Positions 1 through 11,579 of a stretch of DNA of 64,000 nt are shown here, piece by piece (the first letter of the stretch is position 1; each line of letters starts with the position of its first letter). Made by a program: the position numbers and the translations under genes. This stretch comes from Tenrec ecaudatus (taxonomy: Eukaryota > Chordata > Mammalia > Afrosoricida > Tenrecidae): positions 1 to 64,000 of the forward strand of contig NW_027459214.1 in NCBI RefSeq assembly GCF_050624435.1. Reading direction: 5' to 3'. The notes under the pieces were generated by a model. The model was not told the origin of the DNA and did not search any database. It worked only from the letters and a program-made list of their open reading frames with translations.

Positions 1-1182
1 AGTCTCTGTAGCCTCAGAGGGAGGGGAAAACAAAACACCTCAATGACTTTGAATCAGAGTGGGTTATCCTTTTTTAAAAGGCAGAAAGTCTGAATTGGAG
101 GATATTTTGGGGGGTCTCTTTTATGCATTTCACATTTATGAAATAAGAAATAACAGTATTTGTTCCAGTAAGTGGATCAGAACCACCTAAGGGCCCACTC
201 CTCCCACCAGGCCACGCCTCACTAAGAATAGAGGTCCATCACTTGTCTGGCATTTTGTGGTACTGTGGTGACTTTTGTTTTGTGTGATACTGGGAGCTAT
301 GTGATTGGCATTTCATATACCAGCAGGGTCACCCAAAGAGCTTCCAGACAAAGAACAGACAATGAAGAAGGAATTGGCTGCCCGCATGGGAAGAATGAGC
401 CATTGAAAACCCTATGGATAGCAGCAACACTGTCAGTTACTAGACCCCCCATGAACAACAGAAGAACATTGTCAGAACATGTGCCAGAAGATGAGCTCTT
501 CAACTTGGAAAGTACTCAAAATACGGCTGAGGAAGAGGAAGAGCTGACTTTTCATAGGCAAGTAGACCATAATGATGCAAATCGAGTATAGCCATCAGGA
601 CCTTCATTTGCTGATGGGGCACAACTCAAAATGAGGAGAAACAGTTCATATCGTCATTAATAATTGAAACTTGGGATGTATGAAATATGAATCTAGGGAC
701 ATTGGAAGTCATTAAAAATGAAATGGAATACATAAAGATTGATATTGTAAGCATTAGTTAGCTGAAATGGACTGATATTGACCATTTTGAAATAGAAAAT
801 CTTATGGTTTACTCTGCTGGAAATGACACAATCAAGAGAAACAACATTGCATTCATCATCAAAAGGACATTTTCAGATCTATTTTAATGTACAATGCTAT
901 CTTTGATAGGATGCTATCTAGCCCCCTTCAAGGAGAACCAATCAATACAACTATTGTTCAAATTTATGAACCAACCACCCAAAGCTGGTGATGCAGAAAT
1001 TGAATAATTCTACCACCATATTCAGTCCCAAATTTGTCAGACTTGCTATCAAAATGCTATTGGAATGCAAAAGTTGAAAACAAAGAGGAAAGATCAGTAG
1101 TTGAAAAATATGGTCTTGGTGATAGAAACCAAGCTGGAGATCGCATGACAGAGTTTGCAAGACCAATAAATTGCTGATAGCA

Positions 1183-1268
1183 TATACTATATTTTCCAAC
1201 TTCTGTTCTTTCCTCTTTGGTTCCAACATTTGCACTCCAATCACCAATAATTAACACTTTATCTTGAT
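1183..1268 (-). repeat. Inverted duplicate of the RTE endonuclease core
   Basis: The minus strand here reads LIIGDWSANVGTKEERTEVGKY, the endonuclease GDWNAKVG block. The flanking plus strand at 1055-1110 already carries a diverged version of the same block (WNAKVENKEERSVVEKYG). Plus-strand coding resumes at about 1270 with a repeat of the residues last seen at about 1150-1170. The inverted piece is therefore an extra copy and not a simple inversion. Confidence 0.6.
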
Positions 1269-2329
1269 TGTATGTTAGAATTTTGCATGATTAATGATTT
1301 CTTCAAACATTTGATCAACAACAAAAAAGGTGACCATAAATGTGGACTTCTCCAGATGGAATACACAGAAGTTACATTGACTACACCTGTGGGAAGAGAC
1401 AATAAAAGAAGCTCAATATCAGCAACTGAAACCAGTCCAGGGGCTGATTGTGGAACAGATCAGCAATTGTTCATATGTGAGCTCAAGTTGAAGTTCAAGA
1501 AAATGCAAACAAGTACACGAGAGTCAATATACAACCTTGATAATAACCCACCAAATTTTGAGAACATCTCTGAATAAAGCACAGTGTCATTTTTTAAAAA
1601 AGGAAATAAAGAAAAGATACAAGTGCTTGTAAGAAGAGACTCTGAAACTTACTATTAATCAGAGAGTAGCTAAGGCAAATGGAGGAAATGATGAAGTAAA
1701 GAGCTAAAAAGAAAATTTCAAAGGACAACTCGAGAATACAAAGTAAAATATTATCACAAAATGTGCAAAGGCCTAGAGTTAGAAAACCAAAACAGATCAT
1801 ATTCAGCATATCTTAAACTGAAAGACCTGAAGAAAAATGTCAAGTCTCGAAGTGCAATATTAAAAAATTCTATGGGCAAAATATTGAATGATGAAGGAAA
1901 CATCTGAGGAAGATGGAAACCATATGGAGTCACTGTATCAAAAAGAATAGACCAACATTCAACCATTTCAGGAGGTAACATATGAGCAAGAACCAATGGT
2001 CAGGAAAGAAGAAATTCAAGATGCATGGAAAGCACTAGCCCAAAACAAGATGCCAGGAATTGCTGGAATATCTAGTGAAATGTTTCCACAAGCTGATAAT
2101 GCACTGGCAGCACTCACTCATCTATGTCAGGAAATTTGGAATACAGCTACTTGGCTAACGGACTGGAAGAGATCCATATGTGTATACATACCAAAGAAGG
2201 GAGACCAACGGTATGGTCAAATTATGTAACACTATCATTGGCATCACATGTGAGTCAAATTGTACTGAAGCTAATACAACAACAGTTGCATTAATTCATT
2301 GACAGAAAGTTACCATATTCAGCATTCAA

Positions 2330-2535
2330 GAGCCATCGTGGCACAGTGGTTACAGGTTGGATTGCAAACCCCAAGGTCAGCAGTTCAAAACCACCAGTCA
2401 CTCCGTGGGAGAAAGGCAAGGTTTTCTACTCCCATAATGAGTTACAGTCTCAGAAACTCACAGGGGCAGTTAGTTCTACCCTATACTATAGGGTCAGGAT
2501 GAGTTGTCATCAACTACAAGGCAGTGTGTTTGGTT
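2330..2535 (+). mobile_element. AfroSINE-type SINE inside the RTE LINE
   Basis: It starts with GAGCCATCGTGGCACAGTGG, a decayed form of the family head GAGCCCTGGTGGC. It carries the tRNA-related box around 2375-2395, the GGGAGAAAG block, TACTCCCATAATGAGTTACAGTCTC, and a tail ending near GTGTTTGGTTTCCC. It interrupts the reverse transcriptase between the fingers and palm motif A, so the RTE copy is older than this SINE. Confidence 0.8.
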
Positions 2536-3737
2536 TCCCAGAGATTTAACCCAGATTCAGAAGAGGATGTGGAACAAAGCATATCAGATATCAGATGGAT
2601 CTTGCCTGAAAGCAGTGAATACCCAAAAGATGTTTACTTATGTTTTATTAACACCCAAGGTATCTGACTGTGTGGATCATAACAAAACATGGATAGTTTT
2701 GAGAAGGGAATTCCAGAACACTTTGTCTTGCTCATGTGAAACTTGTACATGGATTAAGAAGCAGCAGCACAAATAGAACAAGGGTAGATTGCATGGTTTA
2801 AGAATCAAGAAAGGTGTGCATCCAGGTTGCACCCACTTATTATACTTTTTCAATCTGTATAGTGAGCAAATAATCAGAGAAGCCAAATTATATGAAGAAG
2901 AACACAGAATCAGATTTGGAGGAAATATTATTAACAACCTGCTATATGCAGTTTGGCTTGCTGACAAGGATGGGGGACTTGAAGCACTTGCTGGTGAAGA
3001 TCAAGGATTGCAGCCTTCAATGTGGGATACAACTTAACACAAAGAAAACCAAAACGCTCACAACTGAACCAATAGGTAACATGATGATAAATCGAGAAAA
3101 ATTTGAAGTTGTCAAGAATTTTGTCTTCTTGGATCCACAAGCAATGCTCCTGGAAGCAGCAGTCAAGAGATGAAAAGATACATTGCACTGGGTAGATCTG
3201 CTGCATAAGACCTCTTTAGAATGTTGAAAAGTTAGGATGTAACTTTAAGCAGGAAGTGCACATGATCCAAACCATGGTATTTTCATTTGCCTCATCTGCA
3301 TGTGAAAAGCTTGCCATTGAGTGAAGAAGACCCAGGTAAACTGTATGAATTTGAACCATGGTACTGGCAAAGAATTTTGACAGTACCATGGACTGCCAAA
3401 AGAACAAACAAAATCTGTCTTGGAAGTACGGCCAGAATTCCCATTAGAAGTAAGGATGGTGAGATTTTGGACATGTTGTCAGTGGAGACGAGTCCCTGGA
3501 GAGGCATCATGCTTAGAAAAATGGAAGGGCTGTGAAAAAAGGTTGAAGGCCCTTGAAGAGCTGGATTGACACAGTGACTACAACAAGAGGACTGAGCATA
3601 GGAACACTTGGGTGGATGGAGGAGGAGCTGTTATTGTTATATTCTGCTGTGAATAGGTTTTCCATGGACCAGAACCAACTGGATGGCAAACTAACAACAA
3701 CAGGGAGAGACATTAAAAAAGCGTGATTCAAAGCAAC

Positions 3738-3851
3738 CCTGGAGGACAGGGTAGAACTGGCACCCGTGAGTTCCCGAGAGTGTAACTTTTCACAGGAGGG
3801 GAAAGCCTGTTTAACCTACTACTTAGCAGCCCAGCCCATCACCAGGGCTCC
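3738..3851 (-). mobile_element. AfroSINE fragment
   Basis: Reversed SINE blocks are present: GGACAGGGTAGAACTG near 3750, a central GTAACTTTTCACAGG, and the reversed head CACCAGGGCTCC at 3840-3851. The 3' tail is missing. It abuts the next L1 tail directly. Confidence 0.65.
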
Positions 3852-4332
3852 ACAAGTATAGAGAGAAGCACTGTTAGGGCTGGATATGGCAGAGGCTGTG
3901 TACTGGTACATATGAGGGCTGGAGGTACAGGGAATCCAGGGTGGACGATACCTTCAGGACCAAGGTTGTGAGGGGCGATGCTGAGAGAGAGGAGGGTGAG
4001 TGGGTTGGAAAGGGGGAACTGATTACAAGGATCCACATGTGACCTCTTCCCTGGGAGATGGACAGCAGAGAACCGGAGAAGGGAGACTCCGGATAGGGCA
4101 AGATATGACAAAATAACGATGTATAAATTACCAAGGGCACATGAGGGAGTGGGGAAGGGGAGGGAGGGGAAAAGAAAAAAGAGGACCTGATGCAAAGGGC
4201 TTAAGTGGAGAGCAAATGCTTTGAGAATGATTGGGGTAGGGAATGTATGGATGTGCTTTATACAATTGATGTATGTATATGTAAGAACTGTGATAAGAGT
4301 TGTATGAGCCCCTAATAAATTGTTTAAAAAAA
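3852..4332 (+). mobile_element. L1 3' UTR tail, ATGAGCCCCTAATAAA family
   Basis: It shares a long colinear sequence with the copies at 20915, 21951 (reverse) and 49540. Shared blocks include GGGAATCCAGGGTGGA, AAAGGGGGAACTGATTACAAGGA and ATGACAAAATAAC. At about 4143-4186 lies a G-rich polypurine tract typical of mammalian L1 3' UTRs. It ends with GAGCCCCTAATAAATTG and a short A run. It is heavily 5' truncated, and no clear target duplication was found. Confidence 0.8.
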
Positions 4333-4394
4333 TGATCCTCAATTCTATCTGAATCCTTGCCAGAGCTGCAAGTTTCCTTAATAAACACGAGCAA

Positions 4395-4650
4395 AAAAAG
4401 TACCTCTGGCAGCAGACCGCTCAGGTTCAAATCCAGGCTCTCTAACTTATTGACTATGTGACCTTGGGAAAACCTGGACCTCTCTGTGCTTCCAAAGACT
4501 CACTTTCCAAAAGGGAAGTCATAAGCCAACTTTTCTTATTCCTCACTGGGTTGCTTTGAAGATGAAATGAGACATCTGTCTAAAACTGCTTCTGACCATC
4601 CCTTGGTTCTCAGAGCTCCACAAATGCTATGGATTATTTTTATAAGATTA
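4395..4650 (+). mobile_element. MIR SINE
   Basis: Classic MIR blocks are present in order: GGTTCAAATCCAGGCTCT, then ACTATGTGACCTTGGG, then CCTCTCTGTGCTTCC, then GGTTGCTTTGAAGATGAAATGAGA. It is an ancient mammal-wide repeat and is expected to be highly diverged. Confidence 0.85.
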
Positions 4651-5230
4651 TGAATGATTTTTTCCATGGTAGTACAAAGATTAACATCAGTGCTACTTCT
4701 CTCTGACAAAATATAAATCCAAATTTCTAAATAGTAGGGTCTCAATGGATGCGCTGTTAACAGCATCTTGCTTTTCTCCCATCACTTGTCACAGTAAATC
4801 TGATAAGAAATGCTTGGCTAGGGCCTGCAGCCAAGCCCCTCACTAGCAGCGTGCAGAACCTTAGGTTGTTGGCAGGCCAAGGGGCATCACAATGGCAAGA
4901 GGGCACTCCACAAAGGGCCCCTGCTTCCTCCCCCACGCCCCCCTTCCCCACGTTCAGGGTGAAACGTCAAAATACAATTTTTTTGTCACCTGGTGAAATA
5001 ATGAGCCCCCATTCCCGTTGCCTTGGTATCATCAGAGCGCAACAGCCACGTGGGGTAATCACTGTTTCTGTGTTAAAGCTGCTCAGTTCAAACATTTTCT
5101 CAGGCCCTGGCGAAATGAAACCCGTGCTTTCTGCCTAGGTGGAGTTTGAGGCGATTCAGCCCATTTGCTTCTGCTGAAGAGGCTACCTCAGAAAAACAGG
5201 AAATAAAAACATAGAGGGTGCCATTGACAT
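4650..5230. other. Apparently unique DNA
   Basis: No repeat family, RNA gene or coding frame was recognised. Small open frames on both strands have no family features. Confidence 0.4.
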
Positions 5231-5235
5231 TAGGT

Positions 5236-5490
5236 TTCTCGTTTTCTTCCTTTCTTCCCTACCTTCCTTTTTTCTTCTTGCCCTTCTCTTCCTCTTTTCT
5301 TCCTGACCTCCCTTTGCTCCCGTCTTCCTGTCTGCCTTCACCTTCCATCTTCCCTCCCGCACTCTTCCATTTCTTCTTCGCTCCTCTCTCCCCACCCCCA
5401 CCTTTCTCCTTTCCTTCCCTGCCTTTTCCCTTCAGCCTCACAGTCTCCCTCCTTCACTCTCTCCCTTTGCTCCTTCCTTTCCCCACCTTG
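5236..5490. repeat. Polypyrimidine (CT-rich) low-complexity block
   Basis: About 250 bp is almost purely C and T on the plus strand, in irregular CTTC, TTCC and CTCC runs. Open frames rich in F, P and S on the plus strand and in G, K, R and E on the minus strand are composition artefacts. Such tracts can adopt triplex structures. Confidence 0.8.
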
Positions 5491-6495
5491 TTTTGATCCA
5501 GTGATTTGTACTCCTTTCTTCCTCTCATCCCACCCCTCCCCATTGCTGGAGAAACATCAGTTCCTTGTGGCGCTGGTTTCTTGGCGCCAGACCCTGTTCT
5601 TTGGGTGTTCACAAGTCTGCGTCCTATGTGCAAACATAAGACAGACATATGATCAGTGTTGGACAGAAGATGGGATTTGACAGGTGTTCTGGATCCCAAA
5701 TCTCCAGGAGGCAAAGGTAAAGTCAGGCTCCTGCCTTTAAGGTTATGTCTCCCATTGTAACTGCATCCCACAGAGGCTCCTGCCTCCTGGCCACCTGAGG
5801 CCTGCTGCCTGCCTTCCTCTAGCTCCTGGGGAATTGGGGCAGCAGTGGCAAGAACAACAAAAATCCCCAGGAGTTGACAAGAAGGGAGGCTGCCTTGCTC
5901 AAGAGACGGCCCCCTCACCCACCTGCATGTTGTTGAGATGCAGGTTCTCATCCCTGTGGCTGGGCAAGAAACGCCCCCTCCCCAAACGCAGTGGCTTCAA
6001 AAAAGGACCATCATCGTGTGGTTGCTGGGAGGCCACTGGGTCGTGCTTGGAGTCTCCCATGAGTTGGCAGTCACATGGGAGCTGGGGCAGGGGCCTCTGG
6101 TGACTCCAGTGCCTACACGTGCACTCAGAGGGCTGGCAGCTGAAGCTGGCCGTTAGCTGGGTGCTTAGCTGGGTTGTTGGTTGGAGTGTCTCCACGTGGC
6201 CTTTCCAGGTGGCTTAGGCTTCTTTCAGCATAGTGTCTGGGTGCTGAGAAGTTTCCTGAGAGGAAGCACGTGGAGGCTGGACATTCTAAGGGTGAGTACT
6301 CAAGAAGAAGTCTTTGAAGGGATTTTTCAGAAGCTGTGAAGCACTTTGGGGGAGGGAAGGGGGTTGCCCAAACTAGATGTCACAGTGCCATCTTCTCCAT
6401 AATCTATTGGTCACAGAGGTCATGAAATATCCCAATTTAAGGGGAAAGGGCATAGACTCTATCCTGTCAAGGTATTTGGGGGTCACATACGAAGA
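5490..6495. other. Apparently unique DNA
   Basis: No repeat or gene was recognised. The longest frame (minus, 5454-5951, 165 codons) has low-complexity composition and no known domain, so it is not called. Confidence 0.4.
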
Positions 6496-6499
6496 CTGG

Positions 6500-6695
6500 G
6501 AGACCCTGGGTGGCACAAATGATTAAGGGCTCAACGTATCAAGAGGTGGGCAGTTGCACCTCTCAGAAGAAATAACTAATGGCCTGCTTCTAGAAGCCCA
6601 CAGGCTTGAGAATCCTGTGATGTGTAGTTTCTCCCTGGCACCCAGGGGGTCCTCGGGAGCCAGAACCAACATAACAGCAATGGGTTGGGTTTTTG
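6500..6695 (+). mobile_element. AfroSINE
   Basis: The head AGACCCTGGGTGGCACAAATG, a middle GCCTGCTTCTAG and the tail ACATAACAGCAATGGGTTGGGT fit the family, with considerable decay. Confidence 0.7.
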
Positions 6696-7407
6696 TTGGT
6701 TTTGTTTGGGCTAATATTAAAACGACTAGTATGAAATTATATATGTATTGTGTTTAACTCTAAGGACTCTGATTATGCTGAAGTTGAATAAAACCGTCTG
6801 CCTCTTCTATGAACGCCAGCCGATGGAGGCAAAGGGTGAGGGACTAGAGGAAGAATGAATGTCACATTCCCGTCCTTATGTTTCAGTTGTCCTTAAAGGG
6901 CACAGGGTACAAACCAGACGTCTTTGATATGATTTTAGCCTAATGATGAGCTAGTATGATGATGAGCAGCCTGAAAAGTGATTTTAACTAATGTGATCCA
7001 ATATTTGAAAAATTGATGATTTCACATCGAATTTTATATTCTCAGCATCTCAGTTACAAACAGAAAATCAGGCCTTAAAATCCTTGCATTTCCCCAAGGC
7101 AACAACAGTCTGGAGCTAGAATTTGAATGTCCACTGTGGATGAGCTGACACGTGCCTGTTAACCGCAGTCCCCATCCATTCCTATTGCCCCCAACACAGA
7201 TGTTGGCTACAAGTATCCTTTATCTATATGGCTAAATAGGTTAGTTGGTTTGGATTGGGTTGCTAGTTTTTCCTGTTTTGTTTTTGCTTACTTTTGATTT
7301 TTTGGGGGGCTAGGAAATGGTGTGTTTTTTGGTACCACATCTTCCAAAGCGAGAAAATAAAATCCAGTAAGCCAAGAAGGTCAAACAGTGTAGATTAATG
7401 ATGAAAG

Positions 7408-7622
7408 GAGGAGCCCTGTTGGTGAAGTAGATTATGAGTTGGACTTCTAACTGCAAGATCAGAAGTTCAAAACTCCCCCCACCCCCACTCCACAAGAGAA
7501 AGATGAGATTTTCTACTCCTGTAAAGATTTACAGACTTGAAAACCCACAGGGGCAGTTCTATACTCTGTCCAAAGGGTTGCTATATGTCAGAATTGATTC
7601 CAGGGTAGTGAGGTTTTCTTGA
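7408..7622 (+). mobile_element. AfroSINE
   Basis: The head is GGAGCCCTGTTGGTG. It has AGATCAGAAGTTCAAAAC, GAGAAAGATGAGATTTTCTAC, TAAAGATTTACAG and GGGGCAGTTCTATACTCTGTC. The tail is TTGATTCCAGGGTAGTGAGGTT. Confidence 0.8.
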
Positions 7623-7639
7623 TTGATATAAATAATTTT

Positions 7640-8431
7640 GGTGAGTATTGAAAAAACCAGTCAATATTATTTTTAACACACATCAAAGAAGGTCCACATT
7701 AATTGTTCACACAACCCTGCCACCTTCTTTCTTTATTCCCTTGCCTCCCACTCTCCTTTCTTCCTCCCTATGGTCTTTTATCTCATTCGTTTTCTTTCAA
7801 GGTTTAGCCTAGAAGTTGGAAAGTCTGACTAATTCTTAACCAAAAGACTAAATTGGTTTTATTGTTGGTGTTATTACTTGGGTTAAATTTTTTTCTTTTC
7901 TCTTCTTCTATTGGTTTGTGTCATGTAACCCAGAAAATGGGGAAACATTTGGAACATCAAAACACTCTCCTTTCTCAGTAGACTACAAGCATTAAAGGCA
8001 ACAGAGATAAATACTCCAATAATAACAATAACATACAACGATAGCTAGAGAGATAAATAGATAGATAGAAAAACCACAAAATCTGAGCAGTTGCGGGAAG
8101 GAGAATGGGACTAGCCCCATGAATAAATATAGGTTTGCCAGAGAATAGTTCTATATACATATTAGCATATACTACAAATATGTCCATGAATATAATAGTG
8201 CATCCAGGAGGCATAGTTATGAAAATGTCTTAGCTATAACAAAACCCCTTGAGGGAGCGTGTCCTAAATATAGGGCATCAGGAACAAACTCTGAGAGACC
8301 TCAAGATCAATTGGTACAAACTAGCTCACAAAGACAATGTTCTGTATCCATCAGGGAAGTGACTGGGGTCTTCAAAAGCTAGTGAGTAGCAAACTAAAAG
8401 TCGGTTCTTGGTCTCATCCTATGTGTTGGAC
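7640..8431 (+). mobile_element. L1 3' UTR, older family (part 1)
   Basis: Colinear with afrotherian L1 3' UTR sequence: TTGGTTTGTGTCATGTAACCCAG near 7910, TTGCCAGAGAATAGTTCTATA near 8135, AAACCCCTTGAGGGAGC near 8244, and ACTCTGAGAGACC near 8290. It is interrupted at about 8432 by another repeat and resumes near 8920. Confidence 0.65.
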
Positions 8432-8915
8432 AGGGTTCTCTAGAGAGACAAAACCATATTGCTAGTAATTATATATAAATATATTTATAAAGCTAGATAT
8501 ACAATACAAGAAATGAACCACTAAATTATATACAGATAGATAACACAAGAAACTAACAGTTAAATTATAAAACAGTGAGACACTAGCAGTCCTTTAAGGC
8601 TTGAGAGCCGCCAGTTGCCAGTCCCTTTCTGTAGAGAGAGCTGGGCTATATATACCCAGGCAGCAAACAGCAAGGCAAGTCACCAACTGTCGGTCCCCAG
8701 CTCCAGAGACGAACATTCCAATCCTGTGGGATTAAATGGACCTCAACTTACAGCGACACAGTCCACAAGTTAGGCATCCCACAGGTAGTGTACCCCTTTA
8801 AATTGAGGCACAGAACAAGCAAGGCGAGGCTCACAAAGCCATTTATCCCTCTGCCCTTCGATTAATCCTACTTGTGTTTATTGGCCAGGCTGGCACAATA
8901 AACTATTGCACCCTG
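8432..8915 (-). mobile_element. Ancient repeat, probably L1-derived, inserted in the L1 3' UTR
   Basis: It begins with GACAGGGTTCTCTAGAGA, the same signature as the ancient repeat at 20345. It contains AT-rich simple sequence (8460-8580) and ends near a GTGTTTATTGGCCAGGCTGG block. Orientation and family are inferred from the start motif. Edges are approximate. Confidence 0.45.
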
Positions 8916-9267
8916 TCTGGAGCAAATAACAGTGAAGAAAATCAAGATGCCTGGCAACAATTAGTCCAAATCAGTAATGGACTATGCGTATACCTCAGGC
9001 TCTATGATGCTAAGGTCAGAAGAACTAAATGGTGCCTGCCTATCACAAACAGCTGCTCTGAAAGGGATCATGGTACATGATCCTAGATAGAGTGGGGAGT
9101 AATGTGTAAGAAAACTGAAAGTCATATTACTACTACCAATAGTAATAATAATAATGATAAAAGATGAGGTTTATTGGTTAGATAGACTAGTGGTCCTTCA
9201 TCACCCTTCAGGTCTGGAACTGAATTCAACCCCCTGAAAAATAGACAGGTTTATAAAGTGAACCTTA
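8916..9267 (+). mobile_element. L1 3' UTR, older family (part 2)
   Basis: It continues the 7640-8431 element with GGTCAGAAGAACTAAATGGTGCC, GCTCTGAAAGGGATCA and TCTGGAACTGAATTCA, then AATAGACAGGTTTATAA. The copy at 15899 has the same order of blocks. It is interrupted by an RTE fragment at 9268. Confidence 0.65.
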
Positions 9268-10012
9268 TGAGAATCAAAGATTGCAGCCCTCAGTATGGAT
9301 TACAACTCAATGTCAAGGAGACACACATCCTCACAACTTGATCAATAGGTACCATGATAAATGGAGAAGTTTGTTGTTTTTTTTTTATTTGTTGAAGTTG
9401 TCACGGATTTTTGTCTTGATGAGGTCTATAATCAATGCTCTTGGTAGCTGCAATCATGAGATCAAATGACGCATTGCATATGGGTACATTTGGAGCACAA
9501 TACATCTGTAGAGTGCTAAAAAGCAAGGATGTTACTTTGAGGACTAAGGTGCACCTTACCTAAGCCATAGTAATTTAAATTGCCTCATAAGTATGTGAAA
9601 GTCAGACATTGAATAAGGAAGGCTGAAGAAGAATTGATGTGTTTGAATTGTGGTGCTGGTGAAGAATATTGCAAGTAACATAGACTGCCAAGGGAACAAA
9701 CAGACCTGTCTTAGAAGAAGTATGGTCAGAGGGCTCCTTAAAGGCAAGGATGGTGAGACTTCCAATCACATACTTTGGTCATGTTATTAAGAGAGACTAG
9801 TCCCAGGAGAAGGACATCATGCCAGGTGAAGTAGAGGGACAGTGAAAGAGAGGAAGCCCCTTAAGGAGATGGATTGACAGTGACTGAAACAAGGGGCTCA
9901 AGCTTGGGAACAATTAGGAGAATAATTCAGGGCTAGGTAGTGATTCTTTCTGTTTGGCATAGGGTCAATGTGGGTTGCAACTGGCTCAATGGCACCTGAT
10001 AAGAACAACTAC
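9268..10012 (+). mobile_element. RTE LINE 3' fragment nested in L1
   Basis: It is colinear with the last third of the 238-3715 RTE: AAAGATTGCAGCCCTCAGTATG, CAATAGGTACCATGATAAATGG, AATTGTGGTGCTGGTGAAGA, then GGAGATGGATTGACAGTGACTG. It ends with CTCAATGGCACCTGATAAGAACAAC. Its reading frames are broken. Confidence 0.75.
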
Positions 10013-10297
10013 ACCAAAATGAATCATAGCACTGAGGAGCACACATTCCTCAGAACCATCAACCATTCAAAAGCAAATAGGCAGTATTTGCCCAAGGCCA
10101 AATTCAAAAGGCGGGCAAGGTTACGGGAGAAGGGTGAATGAAAACAGGAAGCAGAGTTTCAATGGCATGAGTGATATTACATTGCAGGAGATTGTCATCA
10201 ATGTCACATAACAAAACGTGTATAAATTGTTACGTGCAAAGCTGATTTTCTCTGTAAATCTTAACCCACCTTACAATAAAAAGTTTCTTTTTTTAAA
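10013..10297 (+). mobile_element. L1 3' UTR, older family (part 3, tail)
   Basis: It completes the split L1 with ACATTCCTCAGAACCATCAA, AAAGCAAATAGGCAGTATTTGCC, and CATTGCAGGAGATTGTCATCAA. It ends with TTACAATAAAAAGTTTC, an AATAAA polyadenylation signal, and a short A/T run. Confidence 0.65.
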
Positions 10298-10834
10298 ACA
10301 AAGACACCATCGTTCATATTATAGACACAGCCAAAGATCTCCTGGACAATCCTAAAATGATCTCCCAAATGATTGGGGTAGTTAGCCCTCCCCAGGGAGT
10401 TCTACCCATTGAACCGCTGGGCGGTTATGGCTGCAATTATATTTCAGGCCAGAAGAGGCAGCAGAGGCCTGGTTGTTCAAATGCTGCAAAACTACCAGAC
10501 AATGGGCAAACAGTTTCTTTCCACGGACGACTAGCGGCTCTGTCATATCCATGTCTGGTGTTCAACCCTTGGCGACAGAATCCAGCCCCCTGGGTTTGGG
10601 TGGGGTCTGTTTCTCACCCATGCTTCGCTTGGGATTGTTCTATTGCATCCACAAAGTGGAGTCCTTTCCTTTCTGATGTCCCGAGAAAGCTGTTTTCTCC
10701 TTTTTCTCTCTCTGGCCCTCTTCCCAAGAACCCTGGGGTTCACTCTGCTTTCCGCTGGTTGATGTGTCTCAGGCAGTTACTTGACCTTGGTTCATCTACT
10801 GCAGGGTACCATTAGCAAGTAACTGCACCGTCCT

Positions 10835-11033
10835 TGGATGGTATTGTTCATGAGCTAGGCTGCAAACTACGGGTTAAAGGTTTGAGTTCACCCAGAGGTG
10901 CCTACCAAGAAGGGCCTGGTGATATGCCTCTGGAAAAAAACCCACCCCAGCCATGGAAAATTCGGACTTCTCTAACACACTTGGGCTCTCCATGAGTCCG
11001 AGTTGACTCAATGGCAATTGGTTGCTGGTATTC
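10835..11033 (+). mobile_element. AfroSINE variant
   Basis: It carries GGTTTGAGTTCACCCAGAGGTGCC and AAGAAGGGCCTGGTGATATGC, blocks of a longer AfroSINE variant. It ends with GTCCGAGTTGACTCAATGGCAA. Confidence 0.7.
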
Positions 11034-11579
11034 CTGTAAGTAGAAGACAACAATCTTTAAGCAGTCCCTCTTGAATTCATGGGAGGAGGATGGCTTCCTC
11101 TGAGAGAACTTCTCAGGGCTCCAAGGGCTCAATGATCTTACAAAAAATGAGAGAAACGATGAGCCTGATGACAGATGATATTGCTATGCAGGCCCCGTTT
11201 CAGGATGCTCAAGTTTCCAGGTCTTTCCCTGACTCACAGTGGAGCCCTGTGAGGTTCCAAATAGAAGGGCACCCTTGCTCCCAGGACCTGGAGCCTTGTA
11301 GCTGAGCAGAGCAGTCATGATGAGAAAGAGCACCCAAGGGGGAAGTCAGGGGGCTGCTTCACTTTTCTCAGTGTCAAGCAAACAAATGTTTTGGCAGGAA
11401 ATTTCTCTTCAAGAGTGTTCTGATTTCTTGAAGGAAATCTTTTTCTGAACAATTTCCTCAGGGGAAAACCACTCAACTACCTCGGGAAAGAAGATTTTTC
11501 TCCTGCCAAGCTTACAAGGCTGTGCTAACTCACAGAGGAGGTGTGATTAGCAGGCAATGAAACTGATTTCCAGACTCCT

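Larger units (their letters stand above)
690..3540 (+). pseudogene. Dead ORF2 of the RTE LINE (endonuclease plus reverse transcriptase)
   Basis: Frames 690-1180 read as the N-terminal endonuclease (VYSAGNDT, KYGLGDRNQAGDRM). Frames 1420-1545 read as the late endonuclease block with SPGADCGTDQQL. At 2149-2208 the reverse transcriptase entry motif LTDWKRSICVYIPKKGD is clear. Palm motif A survives near 2665 (DCVDHNK). The catalytic YADD box at about 2943 has become YAVW, so the enzyme is dead. The C-terminal region (about 3340-3540) still shows the GPLE/VPWTAKRTN-like block. Many frameshifts and stops break it into ORFs of 60-100 codons. In life the protein would nick target DNA and reverse transcribe its own RNA in the nucleus. 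Confidence 0.8.
238..3715 (+). mobile_element. Near full-length, decayed RTE (BovB/RTE1-type) LINE
   Basis: The element opens with an RTE-type 5' UTR (240-600) and continues through a decayed apurinic endonuclease region and a reverse transcriptase region. It ends near 3715 with the short repeat-like tail (AACTAACAACAACAG) that this LINE shares with AfroSINE. An AfroSINE copy sits inside it at about 2330-2535 and an inverted segment at about 1183-1268. The total of about 3.5 kb fits a complete RTE plus one SINE. Afrotherian RTE elements are thought to supply the enzymes that copy AfroSINEs. The family call is from motif recognition, and the 5' boundary is approximate. Confidence 0.8.

Noticed and set aside
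265-591. 108-codon open frame with an acidic C-terminus at the start of the window
   Set aside because: It lies in the RTE 5' UTR and matches that LINE's sequence order; it is not a host gene.
5183-5496. Frames rich in F/P/S on one strand and K/R/E/G on the other
   Set aside because: Low-complexity polypyrimidine tract; no gene.
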